Assembly (NCBI GenBank): GCA_037074705.1
Contig: CM073590.1
Location: 45,854,395-45,918,394, forward strand
Origin: Zhengitettix transpicula
Lineage: Eukaryota > Arthropoda > Insecta > Orthoptera > Tetrigidae
Direction: 5' to 3'
DNA: 64,000 nucleotides
Positions 23,301 through 34,924 of this stretch are shown in pieces. The position numbers were made by a program, and so were the translations under genes. The notes below the pieces were generated by a model. It saw only the letters and a list, made by a program, of their open reading frames with translations. It ran no database searches and was not told the DNA's origin. Each line of letters starts with the position of its first letter. The first letter of the stretch is position 1.

Positions 23301-24470
23301 ACACGTAGTTACTGATGAATTTTCAACGGTCCCGAAAAAAATTAGTTATTTTATAAGATATTATCGAAGTTAAATAAATTTGTTTTCCAATATTGTGAAT
23401 GTAGTCAAGTGGATGTTAATTAAATGACATGAATTATTCCGCCGTGATCGAATTGTATTCAAATGATACACAGAATGAAAAGAAAAAGCATATATTTTAC
23501 CTAGGTTTGTTTACAACTAACTTTTAGCAATCAGGGGCGTTGAATAAAATATTTACAGGATACATTAATGTACGTCAAAGAAAAAATAATACAACCTACA
23601 AAACATATTTGTGAACTACAAATGTATTAGAATGTAAAAAGTAGCTCAAATAGTATGATATTTATTTTAGAAGTCGAGACGTGAATGAATCTTCGTAAGA
23701 CAGGAATTTTAGTGAGTGAATAAATATCGCTTGTTCAAATTTGTCAATAAATATTACTATTCGTAAATATATTTTTAGTATACTCTTCATATTTCTTTTG
23801 CAATAGGACTCATTATGTTATAATAGTCGTACTGTAAGTATGTACCAACAAAAATATTAATCTCGTCATCAAATTTAAGTGATTTTAAATGTTCAAATGT
23901 GAGAACAAATTTTAAATGCTATTAGTTTCTTAGAATTAGTTTGATTTCGTTTCCGAAGTGTAGGTATAAACAATTTTAAATGCCAGATACATACATCTGC
24001 GTAGTTTCCCATGCGATTTTTGAATATCAGACATTTGCAATTCAAATATCTCAAATTTTGTGTAAATGATTATTGGATACAATCGTTTAACTTATTTGCT
24101 TTTCAAAACCGATAGACTTTTATAGTGCAAGGAAACATCCAAGGAAAGTAATGGTGGTAAAAATACAAAGAAAAATCAAGGAATTTCCTTAGAAATTTTA
24201 TAAAAAGTTGAAAAATAACAATAATCATAACAACAATATTAACAAAAATAGTTCACACTCAGTCATCTTAATAATAATAAAACTCAGTATCACAAATACA
24301 TTCATTCTCAACCGGTATCGTAAAAGCTACTTGATACACATATGTTAGACTCGAGTCTTAAGTACATTCGTAAAGCTCATATTCAATGAACAATATGTTC
24401 GTTAAAGGTACTGTGGCACTAATACAATGATTACATTCAACTTGTAATTAATAAGATAATGCGTTGCGTA

Positions 24471-24476
24471 TTTATT
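24471..24476 (-). terminator. Polyadenylation signal AATAAA of the WK-repeat gene
   Basis: AATAAA on the minus strand about 125 bp after the stop codon of the 24602-26411 exon. The spacing is normal for an insect 3' UTR. Its use is inferred. Confidence 0.5.
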
Positions 24477-24601
24477 AAAGGATCAAAGACCCTTATTTAA
24501 GCAATTGTTGAGGGAGTAAATAGCGCTAAAATCACATACTTATGATCAACAATAATGTTTAACGCAAAACTTTCGAGTACAAAGTTTTTAGTATACGATT
24601 T

Positions 24602-26411
24602 TCACCTTGCTCTTGGGAACTGCCAATTGACGGACTTTTGCGTTTCCACAGCCTTCTGTACGGGGCCGCTCTTGTTTTCCACGGTTACTGGTCTTGGCTG
24701 ACTAGCACTTGGCACTAATTTGTCTTTCCTGTCCCAATCTTCTTTATGAACAGGGGGATGTGGTTCTGGAAGAACAATCCACTCATGAATCCAGACTGGT
24801 TTCCAAATCTTCTTCCACGCAGGTATCCAGATTTTCTTCCACGCTGGAACCCAAATCTTCTTCCAAGCCTCCTTCCATTCGAGTTTCTTAGAGGGGACCC
24901 AAATTTGTTTCTTTTCATGACGCCATATTTGTTTCCATTCCTCTTTCCAAACTAACTTCTTAGAAGGCACCCATATCTGTTTCTTTGCTGGCTTCCAGAT
25001 TTGCACCCAATCAGGTTTCCATACTAGTTTCTTTGAGGGAAGCCAGATTTGCTTCTTTTCCGTTCTCCATATTTGCTTCCATTCCTCTTTCCAAACCAGT
25101 TTCTTCGATGGTATCCATATCTGCTTTTTACCAGGTTTCCAATACTTCTTCCATATTGGTTTCCATACAAGTTTTTTCCTCCACAGGTCATGAGAGGTGT
25201 ATTCCCAACCATGGTGATCAGTGCCAAGATGTTTTTCGCCTGGTACATACTGTTTAACTAACTGCGGTATCCATACTTTTTTCCACGCCTCAATTTGAAT
25301 ATGTTTCCATGCAGGAACTTGTATCGGTTTCCAAACAGGTTTCCATATTTTCTTCCAATCTGGCACCTGAATATCTTTCCAACCTGGTACTTGAGTAGGA
25401 ACCCAAATCGGTTTCCAGATTTTTTTCCATGCTGGTACTTTGATTTCTTTCCAGGCCGGAACTTGTATGGGTTTCCAAACTGGTTTCCATATTTTCTTCC
25501 AGTCTGGAACTTTAATGTCCTTCCACGCTGGAACCTGCGTGGGTACCCAGATAGGTTTCCAGTATTTCTTCCACGCTGGTTTCCAGATCTGTTTTTTCCC
25601 CGTCTTCCATATCTTTTGATAATCAGGTTTCCATATAAGTTTCTTTTTCCAGTAACCGTGAGGTCCTGGCTTGTGGTGGTGATGGTCACCGTCTCCTGGA
25701 CCACTAGGCCCACTAAGTCCACCTCCGCCTGCTGAGTATCCACCGCCGAAACCGCCTCCGCCACCTCCACCACCTCCGCCATGGCCGTGTCCTCCGCCGA
25801 ATCCTGGACCACCTCCGACATCTCCTGAGGGACCCCCAATATCTCCATGTCCACCGATATCTCCTCCGGAACCAAAGTCTCCGTGTCCTCCACTACCTCC
25901 ACCGTATCCTCCTGAACCAAATCCTCCTCCTCCTCCACCACCTCCTAAATGTCCGCCTCCGAAACCTCCGCCTCCCCCTCCTCCTCCATAACCTCCCGAA
26001 CCTCCAAAATCTCCATGACCACCAGCATCTCCACCAATGTCTCCATGGCCTCCGCCAAAATCTCCACCGCCTCCTCCTCCTCCTCCCCCAAATCCTCCTC
26101 CACCCCCGTATCCACCGCCTCCACTAGCTCCTCCGTAATCACCACCTCCTCCGAAATCACCACCAGCTCCACCATGGTCTCCTATGCCTCCGCCTCCTCC
26201 ATAGCCTAATCCTCCTCCACCGCCAATATCACCGTGGCCTCCACCGGATCCTCCAAAGCCACCGCCTCCGCCTCCGCCTCCATAGCCACCTCCGAAATCT
26301 CCACCGCCGCCACCGCCTCCTCCGAAATCACCACCGCCACCTCCAAATCCGCCGCCTCCAAATCCGCCACCCCCACCATAATCTCCTCTTCTTTGGGAAA
26401 CCGCAACAGAC
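24602..26411 (-). CDS. Glycine-rich / Trp-Lys-Pro repeat secreted protein, exon 3 (main exon)
   Basis: Codes for residues 34-635 of a predicted 635-residue secreted protein; 602 full codons, fully open. It begins after the acceptor TTCTCACAG (phase 2) with SVAVSQRRGDYGG. Residues ~42-274 are glycine-rich (GGX with F, Y, D, H, I). A GDGDHHHHKPGPHGYWKKK linker spans 270-290. Residues 287-577 are a Trp/Lys/Pro domain with about 50 tryptophans, in two blocks of 24-residue repeats joined by a charged linker (417-444) containing GTDHHGWEY. A 58-residue polar tail ends in NWQFPRAR. There are no membrane helices beyond the signal peptide and few Cys. Glycine-rich secreted proteins with aromatic/lysine repeats are typical of cuticle, silk, glue and egg-case materials, where Lys and His can be cross-linked by quinones; that role is inference. 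I do not recognise the family or a symbol. The strand opposite gives several spurious open frames because of the repeats. Confidence 0.88.
24818..25177 (-). repeat. WK block 2: five 72-bp (24-residue) repeats
   Basis: Residues 445-564. Unit pattern: KKLVWKxxWxxIW followed by xxxKKQIWxPS; the first four units fit closely, and the fifth drifts to VPAWKKIWIPA. Units alternate between a KEE and a KP form, so the recent duplication was probably of a 48-residue pair. Confidence 0.85.
25295..25582 (-). repeat. WK block 1: four 72-bp (24-residue) repeats
   Basis: Residues 310-405. Unit: VPxWKKIWKPxW, then xPxQVPxWKxIx. Units alternate (WVPTQ, WKPIQ, WVPTQ, WKPIQ), indicating a 48-residue duplication. 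A partial fifth unit follows (IEAWKKVWIP). Confidence 0.85.
25688..26386 (-). repeat. Glycine-rich coding tract
   Basis: About 233 residues of GGGX type, with DFGGG, GYGGGG and HGDIGG motifs repeated irregularly. The complementary strand reads as TCC/ACC/GCC triplets. It is low-complexity but stays in frame throughout. Confidence 0.85.
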
Positions 26412-27140
26412 CTGTGAGAATGAAATTAAAAAATTAGTGGGTAATAAACATATTATAGTGGCACGTGAAAGTAGGATCAAGAGCTATTCTTATTTTTAGT
26501 TCGTCATTTGTCAAATGGAAACGTATCTCTGAGAGTCTTACGATTTCTATTGTCCTAATTCAAAACTCACAAAGTAGTTGGTGAATTAATAGTACACAAC
26601 CTATTATTATATGGTATAAACGATATGATTTTAAAAATATTCTCATGTCGCTTTGTTTACTGTGAGTGGTATGAAATGTAAATCTCACAAAAAACTGGCG
26701 TCTCACTGTATTTCCTATTGTTCTTTCAAGTCATCAGGAAATAGATTGTTGCATTGTAATTGTCTGTCTACATCATAGTTACCACTATTTTGTCTTCAGT
26801 ACATCAAGAAGTAATGCACAATACTCTCATTAATGAGTGTATATGTACAAATAAAGTCAAGTCCCTAAAAGTCTTTTATGGTCCCGGCTGCTGGAAAAAC
26901 TATAAACATAGAAATGTTTCACATAAAACAAAGAATATTTAAAACGATGTAAATTTAGTTGAAAGTAATAGTTATTTGTTTGTATCTAATTAACTGTGGA
27001 GGTTCAATAAAGAAGGTGAATAAATGTATAATTTCACTAGGTGGAAGAGTTACAGTTACAGTACCAGTTGGGTTATTAAACACGCAAACATGCTATTTAT
27101 AGGTTACATTCAATAGTAATAACTGAAAATAAGTACTTAC
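26412..27140 (-). other. Intron 2 of the WK-repeat gene
   Basis: 729 nt, GTAAGTACTT ... TTCTCACAG, between exon 2 (phase 2 end, TC) and exon 3 (G). A hammerhead-like motif lies inside at 26711-26737. Otherwise AT-rich. Confidence 0.7.
26711..26737 (-). other. Hammerhead-core-like motif
   Basis: The minus strand has exact CTGATGA (26737-26731), then CTTGAAAGAACAATAG, then GAAATAC. Both conserved boxes are present; stem II is weak. A TATTTCC / GGAAATA pair also embraces the motif. Confidence 0.4.
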
Positions 27141-27208
27141 GAGTTTTGTTTGTCAGCAATAGATTTGGTCCACGTTAGAGCTACGTTCGTTAATAGTACA
27201 AAGACTAC
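27141..27208 (-). CDS. WK-repeat gene, exon 2 (signal peptide core)
   Basis: 68 nt between the acceptor TTTTTAATTACAG and the donor GTAAGTACTT. It reads VVFVLLTNVALTWTKSIAD then KQN plus two bases (TC) that join the G of exon 3 to make Ser33. The hydrophobic run is a signal-peptide core and the phases match exon 3 exactly, so this is a confident exon. It needs an upstream exon ending in phase 0 that supplies the start codon. Confidence 0.8.
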
Positions 27209-30001
27209 CTGTAATTAAAAAATAAGTTATTGCCACAATGGATGAATGTGTTACGTTATATCTACGTTCTAAATATTTCAATACATTGATTAAATCAATT
27301 TTTCAAACTTAAATGTTTGCAAGATATGACGATTTCTTGGTCAAGTTCACCAGAGGCAAGGCCGATACCACTTTCTCGGTCCTTGTCCGTCGGCTACGCT
27401 TCCCAATTAACATGCAGGGAAAGTTGGACTTGCTCCAATGGACGTTCCCCCTGACCAGAAAGATTTCACAACACAGCGGTCCAAATTTTCACAATTCATG
27501 ATACTTTCGTTCAGTGTCGAAATTTTGCCTCAAAATAAAGAATAATCACGATAAAAGTACCCGGTGTTAATTCTGCCAACATTATTTTTAATTATGTTTA
27601 CAACTTATTAGTAGTTCACGTTTCATTTTTACGTACAACACAGTTATGAGGTAAATGGTAGCCAATTTGTATCTGCATTATTTAAATAATATTTTAGTAA
27701 AATTATTGCATCCTAATAAGAATGTATACAAAAAAAAATTAAATTTAGAAATATTCTTAAGTGCAGAGCTGTGTTTAAAGTTAATGTATTGAATTGACAA
27801 TTTTAAAATTTAGAAATCTCATATTTGTAAGAGTAATTTATCTGCTCATAGAGGTTATTATTCAGTTGTAAAATAAATCGAAGAACAATTTGCTGACTGA
27901 TAATGTATTATGATTTCACTCGATCGCTACCCCGAACATTGTCTTTTACTGTACCGTTGGGAAAAATCTTCCTTGATTATCATTAGTGTACGGACCTGAA
28001 CGTTGGTGTATTTGGTCTTTGGCATTTACGAAACACAGCCAGCGGCTTGGAACACGAAGCATATCTCATTAGGATCACAAGAATCACGACCTGAATAGAG
28101 TCTACTGCTTGCGGTCTTTTTTTTTAGCGCGATTAGCGGTGTTGCTTACATGTCCTCAGGCCTGCCTTTCTCCGACCACGACGTCTTCTCGGGAAAGTGG
28201 ACGAGCTCTTCCAATCGCGCTCATAATCGTATGCAAAAACATCTATGCGTTGAAATGGCTAATATCACTTCATAAAAGTTTTTTCAGGTTTACCAATATC
28301 TAATCATTTTGAACATAATACGGTAAGAAAGAATGTGTTCACAGGATACAAGAACTCTTGAAACTTCAGTCAGAAGGACTAGAAGATATTCATGTATCTT
28401 TGAAGCGAAAAATTAATTATCTATTGCAGTATAGGCAAAACTGAAGAGGTTCAAATTTATATTACGTGTACACCAATTGCGGTATAAGTCAAATAAGTAA
28501 AACTTCCATAGATATCTCCTCGCTTTATTATATTCCGATTTTTCGGAATCACACTTTTGTTTCATTACTAGTATATGTTGAACCATAAAATTGATTCATC
28601 TAGCCTTTTCTTACTTAAAGACAATCAACACGTAAGTTTCCATACACTGGGCAAACGAACGTGTTCTAAAAACTCTTATTTATGAACATAAAATGACTTC
28701 AAGAAAGGAAAACTGAAAATTTTTCTTTGTATTGAAACATATGTACTTCTACTATCATAATTTCTTTTGGCACAATATCAAAATTCTGGATAAAGAAAAA
28801 CATATTTCTCGACATTGGCAAGCGGAATATTGTATATTAGAGTACTTAATAGGGAAATTAATATTAAGAAGCACACCAATAATTAAAAAAAATGCTTATT
28901 ACACTTCAATATTCTAACTTAATAAGTCCATTGTATGTGAATTAGTGTCGTTTTTAACTATGAATATAACTGTTTTGTTCTTGTGATAAATTCATTGTTA
29001 TCAGCTGTTTCCGGCTCATACAGACCTTACTATGAAATTTGTTTTACTATTTCGAGACTCCACTGAATCTCATTGTATGTTTATATTATTTTATAATTTT
29101 TACGTTAAAAATTTTAAATTTACTTAAAAATGTTAAAATTGTATTTTCTTTACAATTTTTGGATTAAAAAAATTCCCTCAGAAAGGAGAAATTTATTCTT
29201 AAAATTAATATTTTAATATCTTTTGTAATGTATAATGTGTATCACCTGAAGATGTCGCAAAGTAAGTGATGAGATGTTAGTGATTTTTTTTCAAGGATGT
29301 AAATAAAATAATAAATAACTAATTAAATAAATATTTTCTGTTTCAAACAGCAAAATTTCAGGGAAACACACTTTTCACTTGATGTTAATATTTTATAACA
29401 TTATAAGAAACCCATCCCTTAACTGCTTTATGAACTTCTTTGAAGTACGATCAAAGTATAATTAATTAATTTTGGTCATTTACCGAGTAATTTTCAAGTA
29501 ACAACAAATATTTTAATCGAAATGAAAAATGCATCAAATATCGTTGTTAACTGTTGAAGTAAAAAATTTGTCGTAAGTATTTTGTATTTGAGCACTCTAC
29601 CAGAAATTACCCTGCGAGTTTGCGTAACATACGTAAGCGGTAATTATTGGTTGTAGTACAATATTTTCCGCCTGCATTGTTGAAAGGGTTTTAATTGTCG
29701 CTGTAACTTTCTATGTCACGGTTGGTCATAGTGTTACGCATTGAAAACGTTGAATAAGAATGAATTACGCTAGCTATGGAAGGATGTGTTACGATTACCA
29801 TAACACGCACTATTACTGCTTCTAAGTTGGAACAATGAGAAATAGACTTGTCCGTTCATCAAATCATAGGAGAGTCTATGAAACGTTACTTCTAAAAAAT
29901 TCTTGGAACAATTATCACCATAGAAGTGAAATAATATTCAAAGAAATAATAAAAGTAGAAGCGTTTTTTTCTGAAAAAAAATTAATATTCAAATTTTAAA
30001 C

Positions 30002-30033
30002 ACGGCGCTTCGTCCTTATTGGGACCTCTTCAG
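30002..30033 (-). other. Hammerhead-core-like motif, best stem II match
   Basis: The minus strand reads CTGAAGAGGTCCCAATAAGG followed by ACGAAGCGCCGTG. GTCC and GGAC form stem II around a CAATAA loop; GAAG replaces GAAA. The arrangement closely follows the schistosome satellite hammerhead (CTGATGA-GTCC-CAAATA-GGAC-GAAA-CGCC, from memory). No distal GTC cleavage strand is obvious. Confidence 0.5.
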
Positions 30034-31959
30034 GATTTTACAATTATATAAAAAAATTAAGTTGACAAAGCATTTCTGACGTACAGATTGTCCACACGTT
30101 GCGGGTGGAAAAAGTGATGTATTTATTATTGTTTAAAATTTGAATATTAATTTTTTTTGACTTACTGGCTGCTATTTTTATTATTTATTTTAAATATGAA
30201 GTCGGATAGTTATAAATGTTAATATTCAAATACATCAAATTTTTGTTATGTTCGCAGTTTCTGGTAGTTTGGCGATCAGATTTATCATAAATAAATAAGC
30301 ACCCATTATGGATTTTGTTGGTTAACACTTCGTAATAATCTAAAAATTAATTTGTAACAATTGAAATAATTTTTTTCCAGAATTTACATAAAATATTCGA
30401 ATATTTTTCTTTAATTTTTTTTAAAATCAACCCTGCAAGTAAAAATCTAATTTTGCAATCGGATGCAATGATCTGGATAGCTTAAATCTGTTCCAAGTTC
30501 AAGATCACTGGCCTTCTATAATTTACTACCTGTTCTCTTTTATGGGAAATAGCAAGTCATTAACGCGTGATGTATCATGGCTCGTACTTTCTCTGCTCTG
30601 AAAGAATAGGCAATGGAGTTGAGTGGGCGAACGGCGCGTGGTACATTGTCTGTTTATGTCTCTCACGCTTTTCTCTACCATACCGCACTAACTTCGTGAA
30701 AATTCTCAAACGCCGTGGGTAATTATATATGTAAATATATGTGTGTTTGTTAACACAAAGTATGCTTTGGAAATTAATAAAGAATTTCGAAATAGTTAAA
30801 CTGACTTTGTGTACCTCAGGAAGAAAATAATTGTAAACATGAGAGCACTACAGTTTGAGTGACTTTATTTGCAACTTCATTCGCCGAAATATGGTTAACA
30901 TTTGTGAAGCTAGAAAAAGTATTAATAAATAACAACAATTTCAAATAATCGGTGAAATTTTGTAGAATGTTATTTAAACGTCACAACGAATTATTTATTG
31001 AAAGAACAAGACTAAAAAAAGAGGGTGTTTCAAATTGAAAATTAGGATAATTTGTTTTACTGTAACATTACTTCAACTGAGATTTTATTTTTACTTAACT
31101 CAACGTAGCCCAAATTAAAATCGTGCTTCACAGAATTTTTATTGAAGAACTTGACACTGAATCCAATTTATTTGCAGTCTTCAACTCCAATGTACACCTG
31201 TTGAAATCTTAATGATGAAACGCCGTGTAATTATATTTTTGTCAATTTATATTTTAAGTTTTCCCTAGCCTGTTGACGATTTATTTATTTATTTAATTTT
31301 ATCATTACATTAATACTAGCATTTATAGAATTACAAATAATTTTAATCAATATTAAATTATTTGTGAAACACAAATAAAACAAAAACCATTATAATTGTC
31401 GGATAATATTCTCAGTGTGAAACACATCTCATTCCGAGATTGGTGTAGGTTCTTTACTCAATGAGCCGGAAGAGAGATGTTCGGAGTGTTGTTATTTACT
31501 TGAGCATTTAGAGCGCGTGGGTTACTCCACAGTGAAGTACTTACAGCAAGGCGATGAAAGTTGGCGAGACAGATATGGAGACGCAAAGCAACTTTCCCAA
31601 TAGTGCCGATAAAACTCAATCCACGACAACTTTTACTCAAGAATCAAGACTTATCGCCTCACTTTTACTCACGCATCTCCTTCGTGCGCTCCTTTATCCG
31701 CGTATAATCTAAGATGCAAATGATCGTATAAGGAGAAACGGCTCGCTGGCATAATTAGGCGAAGTAGTCGCCGTGTAACACGAAAAGTTAACACGATGAT
31801 TTCTATCATTGATGATACAAATTAGAATCTTAAGGGTTTTAATGGGATTCCGCTCCACCTTGAAATACAATTGCCGTGTTGCTCTTGCTCGGGATGTTAA
31901 GTGAAGGTACTATACACAGGGATTTCTACATTTAATTAGATGGAACCTGGTGGTGAAAG

Positions 31960-32222
31960 CTACCCGTGGGGATGTCTTCTCTGTTGTTTTAAGTAACTGC
32001 TCCCATTGGAACAATCGGCCACCTGCCTTCAAACCTGATCGAGGCATGGAGTTGTGAATGCTGCGTCCCCACAACAAATCCCATCGGAAGGTCGTGGGAC
32101 TAGTAACTAGAGCACGACGTATATAATGCAGGTTTCTTAGAGATTTCCCTACGTCACATAAAGGCGAATGCCGTGTAAGAGTCTTAAGCTAAAGCCCGGG
32201 GCCTATTTAGCCCTTGGCAAGG
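31960..32222 (-). repeat. Repeat A, copy A3 (old, deleted)
   Basis: Reverse orientation; GGGACGCAGCATTC, CGGCATTCGCC and CCGGGC blocks are recognisable with many substitutions and an internal deletion near 32000. The most diverged copy in the window. Confidence 0.65.
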
Positions 32223-33069
32223 AGATAGATACTGACGAAGCACCATTGTCTAAGCCATCACTTAGCAAAATACGACTTCAAAAGCGGATGCTATTCGTTA
32301 CCCTTTATTTCAGCATAGACACAAGAGAACGAAACCTACATCAAACACTGAAATATTTAATAAATATTCACACCTGATATGAATAATTATTTGCTTTTCT
32401 AATAACATACAGGATTTGCAAAAGTTTAGTTCAATTTTTCCTCTCAGTTCTCCATTAGTCTCAAGTTTCGGGCGGAAGTGTAATTATGTCAAAATGACAA
32501 AGACTATGCTACTCGATTCTGTTTTTTTAAAATTAAATGAGTACTGATATTCGTATATAATGTATAGCATAATGAAAGTTAAAATGAAAATTCCACAAGT
32601 GTGTTATCAAATTATGTGTCGTATTCAACTTCCCCCCCCCCCTCAATTTCTTTTAATGAAAATGAAACTTATTATGACGATTTTGTAAAGAGAAACATCA
32701 GGAATAAAATTGGCACAACTTAAATAATTTTGGGATTTCATCGGGATGGCTAAGAAATTTGACAGTATTATGGCTGTTCGAAATTATTTTATCTTTTTTA
32801 ATGTAGAATCTGAAACAATCTGTAAGTAATTCATAGAAAAATATCACCGTCACAAAAATGTGGACTGTGAAAATAATATTGATTTTAGGTTATGTTTAAG
32901 TAGTAAAAACTGAATTTGAATAAGTTTTGAGTCGTTAATATATTGACAATGAATATCAGGAAACAAAAAAAAATTGAAGAGTCTGAAGGAAGAAAGTGAA
33001 GGGATGAAAAATAGGACGTTTTCAATGTATTGAATTATTCAACAGAATTTCATTATTTTTTGAATGTTA

Positions 33070-33139
33070 CATATATCGTTTTATTTAAGTGTTTCATTGC
33101 TTAAAACACCATAAATTTTTAAACTTCAGTTCTCATCAG
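33070..33139 (-). other. Hammerhead-like boxes, widely spaced
   Basis: The minus strand has CTGATGAG at 33139-33132 and GAAACAC about 40 nt further on. The spacing is too long for a minimal stem II unless the loop is large; kept as a weak relative. Confidence 0.2.
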
Positions 33140-34799
33140 CCACATTTATTTTCAAAAACTATGTAAGTGTATAAAATTCATAATTTTGTTTTAGAAGCTT
33201 AAGTAATATTAATATTTTATGTGTGTTCGTCAGTATAAATTATAATTAAAATTGAAAAAGCCTATTTAGTTGTAGTCAAATTCCTTTCTTCTTAGCCTGT
33301 ATGGGGAAAGTTAACAACATAGGCCTACATACGAGGGGAAAGACGTTTTATTGAAGCATAATAATGATGTTATAATCTTAATTTTTAACAATAAGACTTA
33401 ACGAATGAATAAGGAATAATAAACCGAAAACTCTTAAAGAAATATTAACCATCTTATAGTGGCCATGATTTTTTTTAAAAAAATAAATGTTTGTGTCGAA
33501 AATTGAGCTTTCAAAATTTTTGGTCAGCATTGAAGGACAAATATGTAAGTCTTTAAAATTTCTGTTTAGTATTTCCTCAGTTAAATCCTATGGGGCTACC
33601 ACAAGTTTGGGTCGTTATAGAATTACTATTATAGATTCATAACAATTACTTTCTATAAACAAGTTAAAACACAGCCACAATCACAACATTAGCTACAAAT
33701 TAAATGTTTATGTTGACCAAAAAATTCTGGAAAGAAATGAATAAAAACTGGAATAATTCTGTTGCCTTTAAATTCCATGACGTCTATGATTATAAAAATT
33801 AATTTTAGTCTTTTCTATTATTTGAATATTTGTGGTTTAAAAATTTACTGAATTGTGAGTTACGCAGTGATTCTCATTTATAGAAAACAAAAGAAAACAA
33901 TTTAGAGACCCTCACGACATTGTAAAGGAATGACAAGATGTTTTCCGAGAGAAGGTTTTTTGAATGTATCCTTGTAGTACCTTAAATTCCTGGAAATATA
34001 TTGCGACAATAGTTAGACTATATCTAATATGTTGGTAATGTATGTAAGAGTTCATTTGATAAACCCAAGAGAAAGACTGGTCGACTCGTTGAGGGTCTAC
34101 TAGTTTTTAAAAATGCAATAAGTAGTAGAATACTTTGAAAGCTGGGTATAATATTTCACTCAATTTCGCAGATAATAGTTGAAAAATAAGCAACAGTTAT
34201 TTTGAACTTAAATATTGCAAATCATCTCGTTGATTCAAAATTAAATAAAAATTTCAAGAACAGAAAAAATGATTTCAAAAACATCTCAGTCTGATTCTTC
34301 AATAAAATTTTCATTATACCTGTAGTATTTTGGCGACTTGCCAGACCTCGTTAAAAAATGACACGTACCTCCATGAGAGCCCTCTCTTAAGAAATCAATA
34401 GCACTAAAAATAATTTGACCACCACAGTGGGTTTTAATTTTAGCGATAATAAACTATGTTATCACGATGCGAGTAACATACTGTATACTCCAAATGCAAA
34501 CTGAGTGAATTGAGTGGAACTTAATAAAATGTTACACATGTAATTTCTTTAGTTGGATTCATTGAAAAATATATAGCAATTTCTTTATTGCTGTAGAATA
34601 ATTTATGCTGACTTACAGGTTCTTGTGAAGTTTTAACAGTGTAGGACTAATATAAATCAATATCTGGTACCTGCTTATGAGGACTGCAAGTGTGTAAACT
34701 GTAAATCAGTTTTGCAATGTAAACGGAGCCTTGCTTGCTCACACTATAAAGATAAATTGTACTTGTATAATAATTGTAAAGTGAGTGAGTGTTACTGAC

Positions 34800-34829
34800 C
34801 GCGAAGCTCGTGGCTGCGCCGCGACGCAT
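34800..34829 (-). CDS. WK-repeat gene, proposed exon 1 (start codon)
   Basis: ATG at 34829 begins MRRGAATSFA, ten codons ending in phase 0 before GTCAGT. Joined to exon 2 it gives a textbook signal peptide: two Arg, then Ala-rich and Val/Leu-rich hydrophobic residues. It lies 61 nt after a likely start site with a TATA box, in a GC-rich island. The link to exon 2 is inferred from phase, strand and signal-peptide completeness; no transcript evidence is available here, and another first exon is possible. Confidence 0.6.
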
Positions 34830-34889
34830 GTTGCTTTGCCGACGCGGCTCCTGGAGTCTTCGATGCTGGTGCTGAGGACTGTTGGTTTG

Positions 34890-34924
34890 TGATGCGCGCC
34901 GCACCACCGACGCATCTTATATAG
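34890..34924 (-). promoter_or_regulatory. TATA core promoter of the WK-repeat gene
   Basis: CTATATAAG at 34924-34916, with ATCAC at 34893-34889 about 33 nt downstream acting as a likely initiator. The resulting 5' UTR would be ~61 nt, GC- and CpG-rich. GGGCGGGC about 40 nt upstream of the TATA box is a GC-box-like element. Strong TATA promoters and short leaders are common in highly expressed insect structural-protein genes. Confidence 0.65.

Larger units (their letters stand above)
21491..24470. other. Gene-free stretch downstream of the WK-repeat gene
   Basis: Mostly AT-rich unique DNA. A GC-richer island at 21960-22270 holds a 120-codon open frame (22010-22372) with no recognised domain or splice evidence. 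Two hammerhead-like motifs are listed separately. Confidence 0.35.
27209..34799 (-). other. Proposed intron 1 of the WK-repeat gene (7.6 kb)
   Basis: Begins GTCAGTAACA (a donor with C at +3, less usual) and ends TTTTTAATTACAG. It is AT-rich with scattered GC-richer patches (27310-27500, 28080-28230, 30600-30720, 31430-31750) in which no gene could be recognised. It includes repeat A copy A3, two hammerhead-like motifs and a C-run at 32632-32642. The extent depends on the exon 1 assignment. Confidence 0.55.

Noticed and set aside
24709..25735. Plus-strand open frames opposite the WK-repeat exon (24746-24955, 25049-25261, 25295-25735) and other minus frames (25024-25248, 25258-25941)
   Set aside because: Repetitive Trp/Lys and Gly codons leave all frames free of stops; only the frame with splice sites, signal peptide and consistent 24-residue repeats is real.
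25945..26437. Ser/Thr-rich and Val/Glu-rich frames across 25945-26437
   Set aside because: Shadow frames of the glycine-rich coding tract.
33070..33139. Counting this as a full hammerhead motif
   Set aside because: The two boxes are about 40 nt apart with no good stem II; listed only as a weak relative.
34647..34907. 86-codon minus-strand frame extending through the proposed donor at 34799
   Set aside because: Beyond the donor the translation turns into low-complexity AT-rich residues; the spliced reading gives a far better signal peptide.
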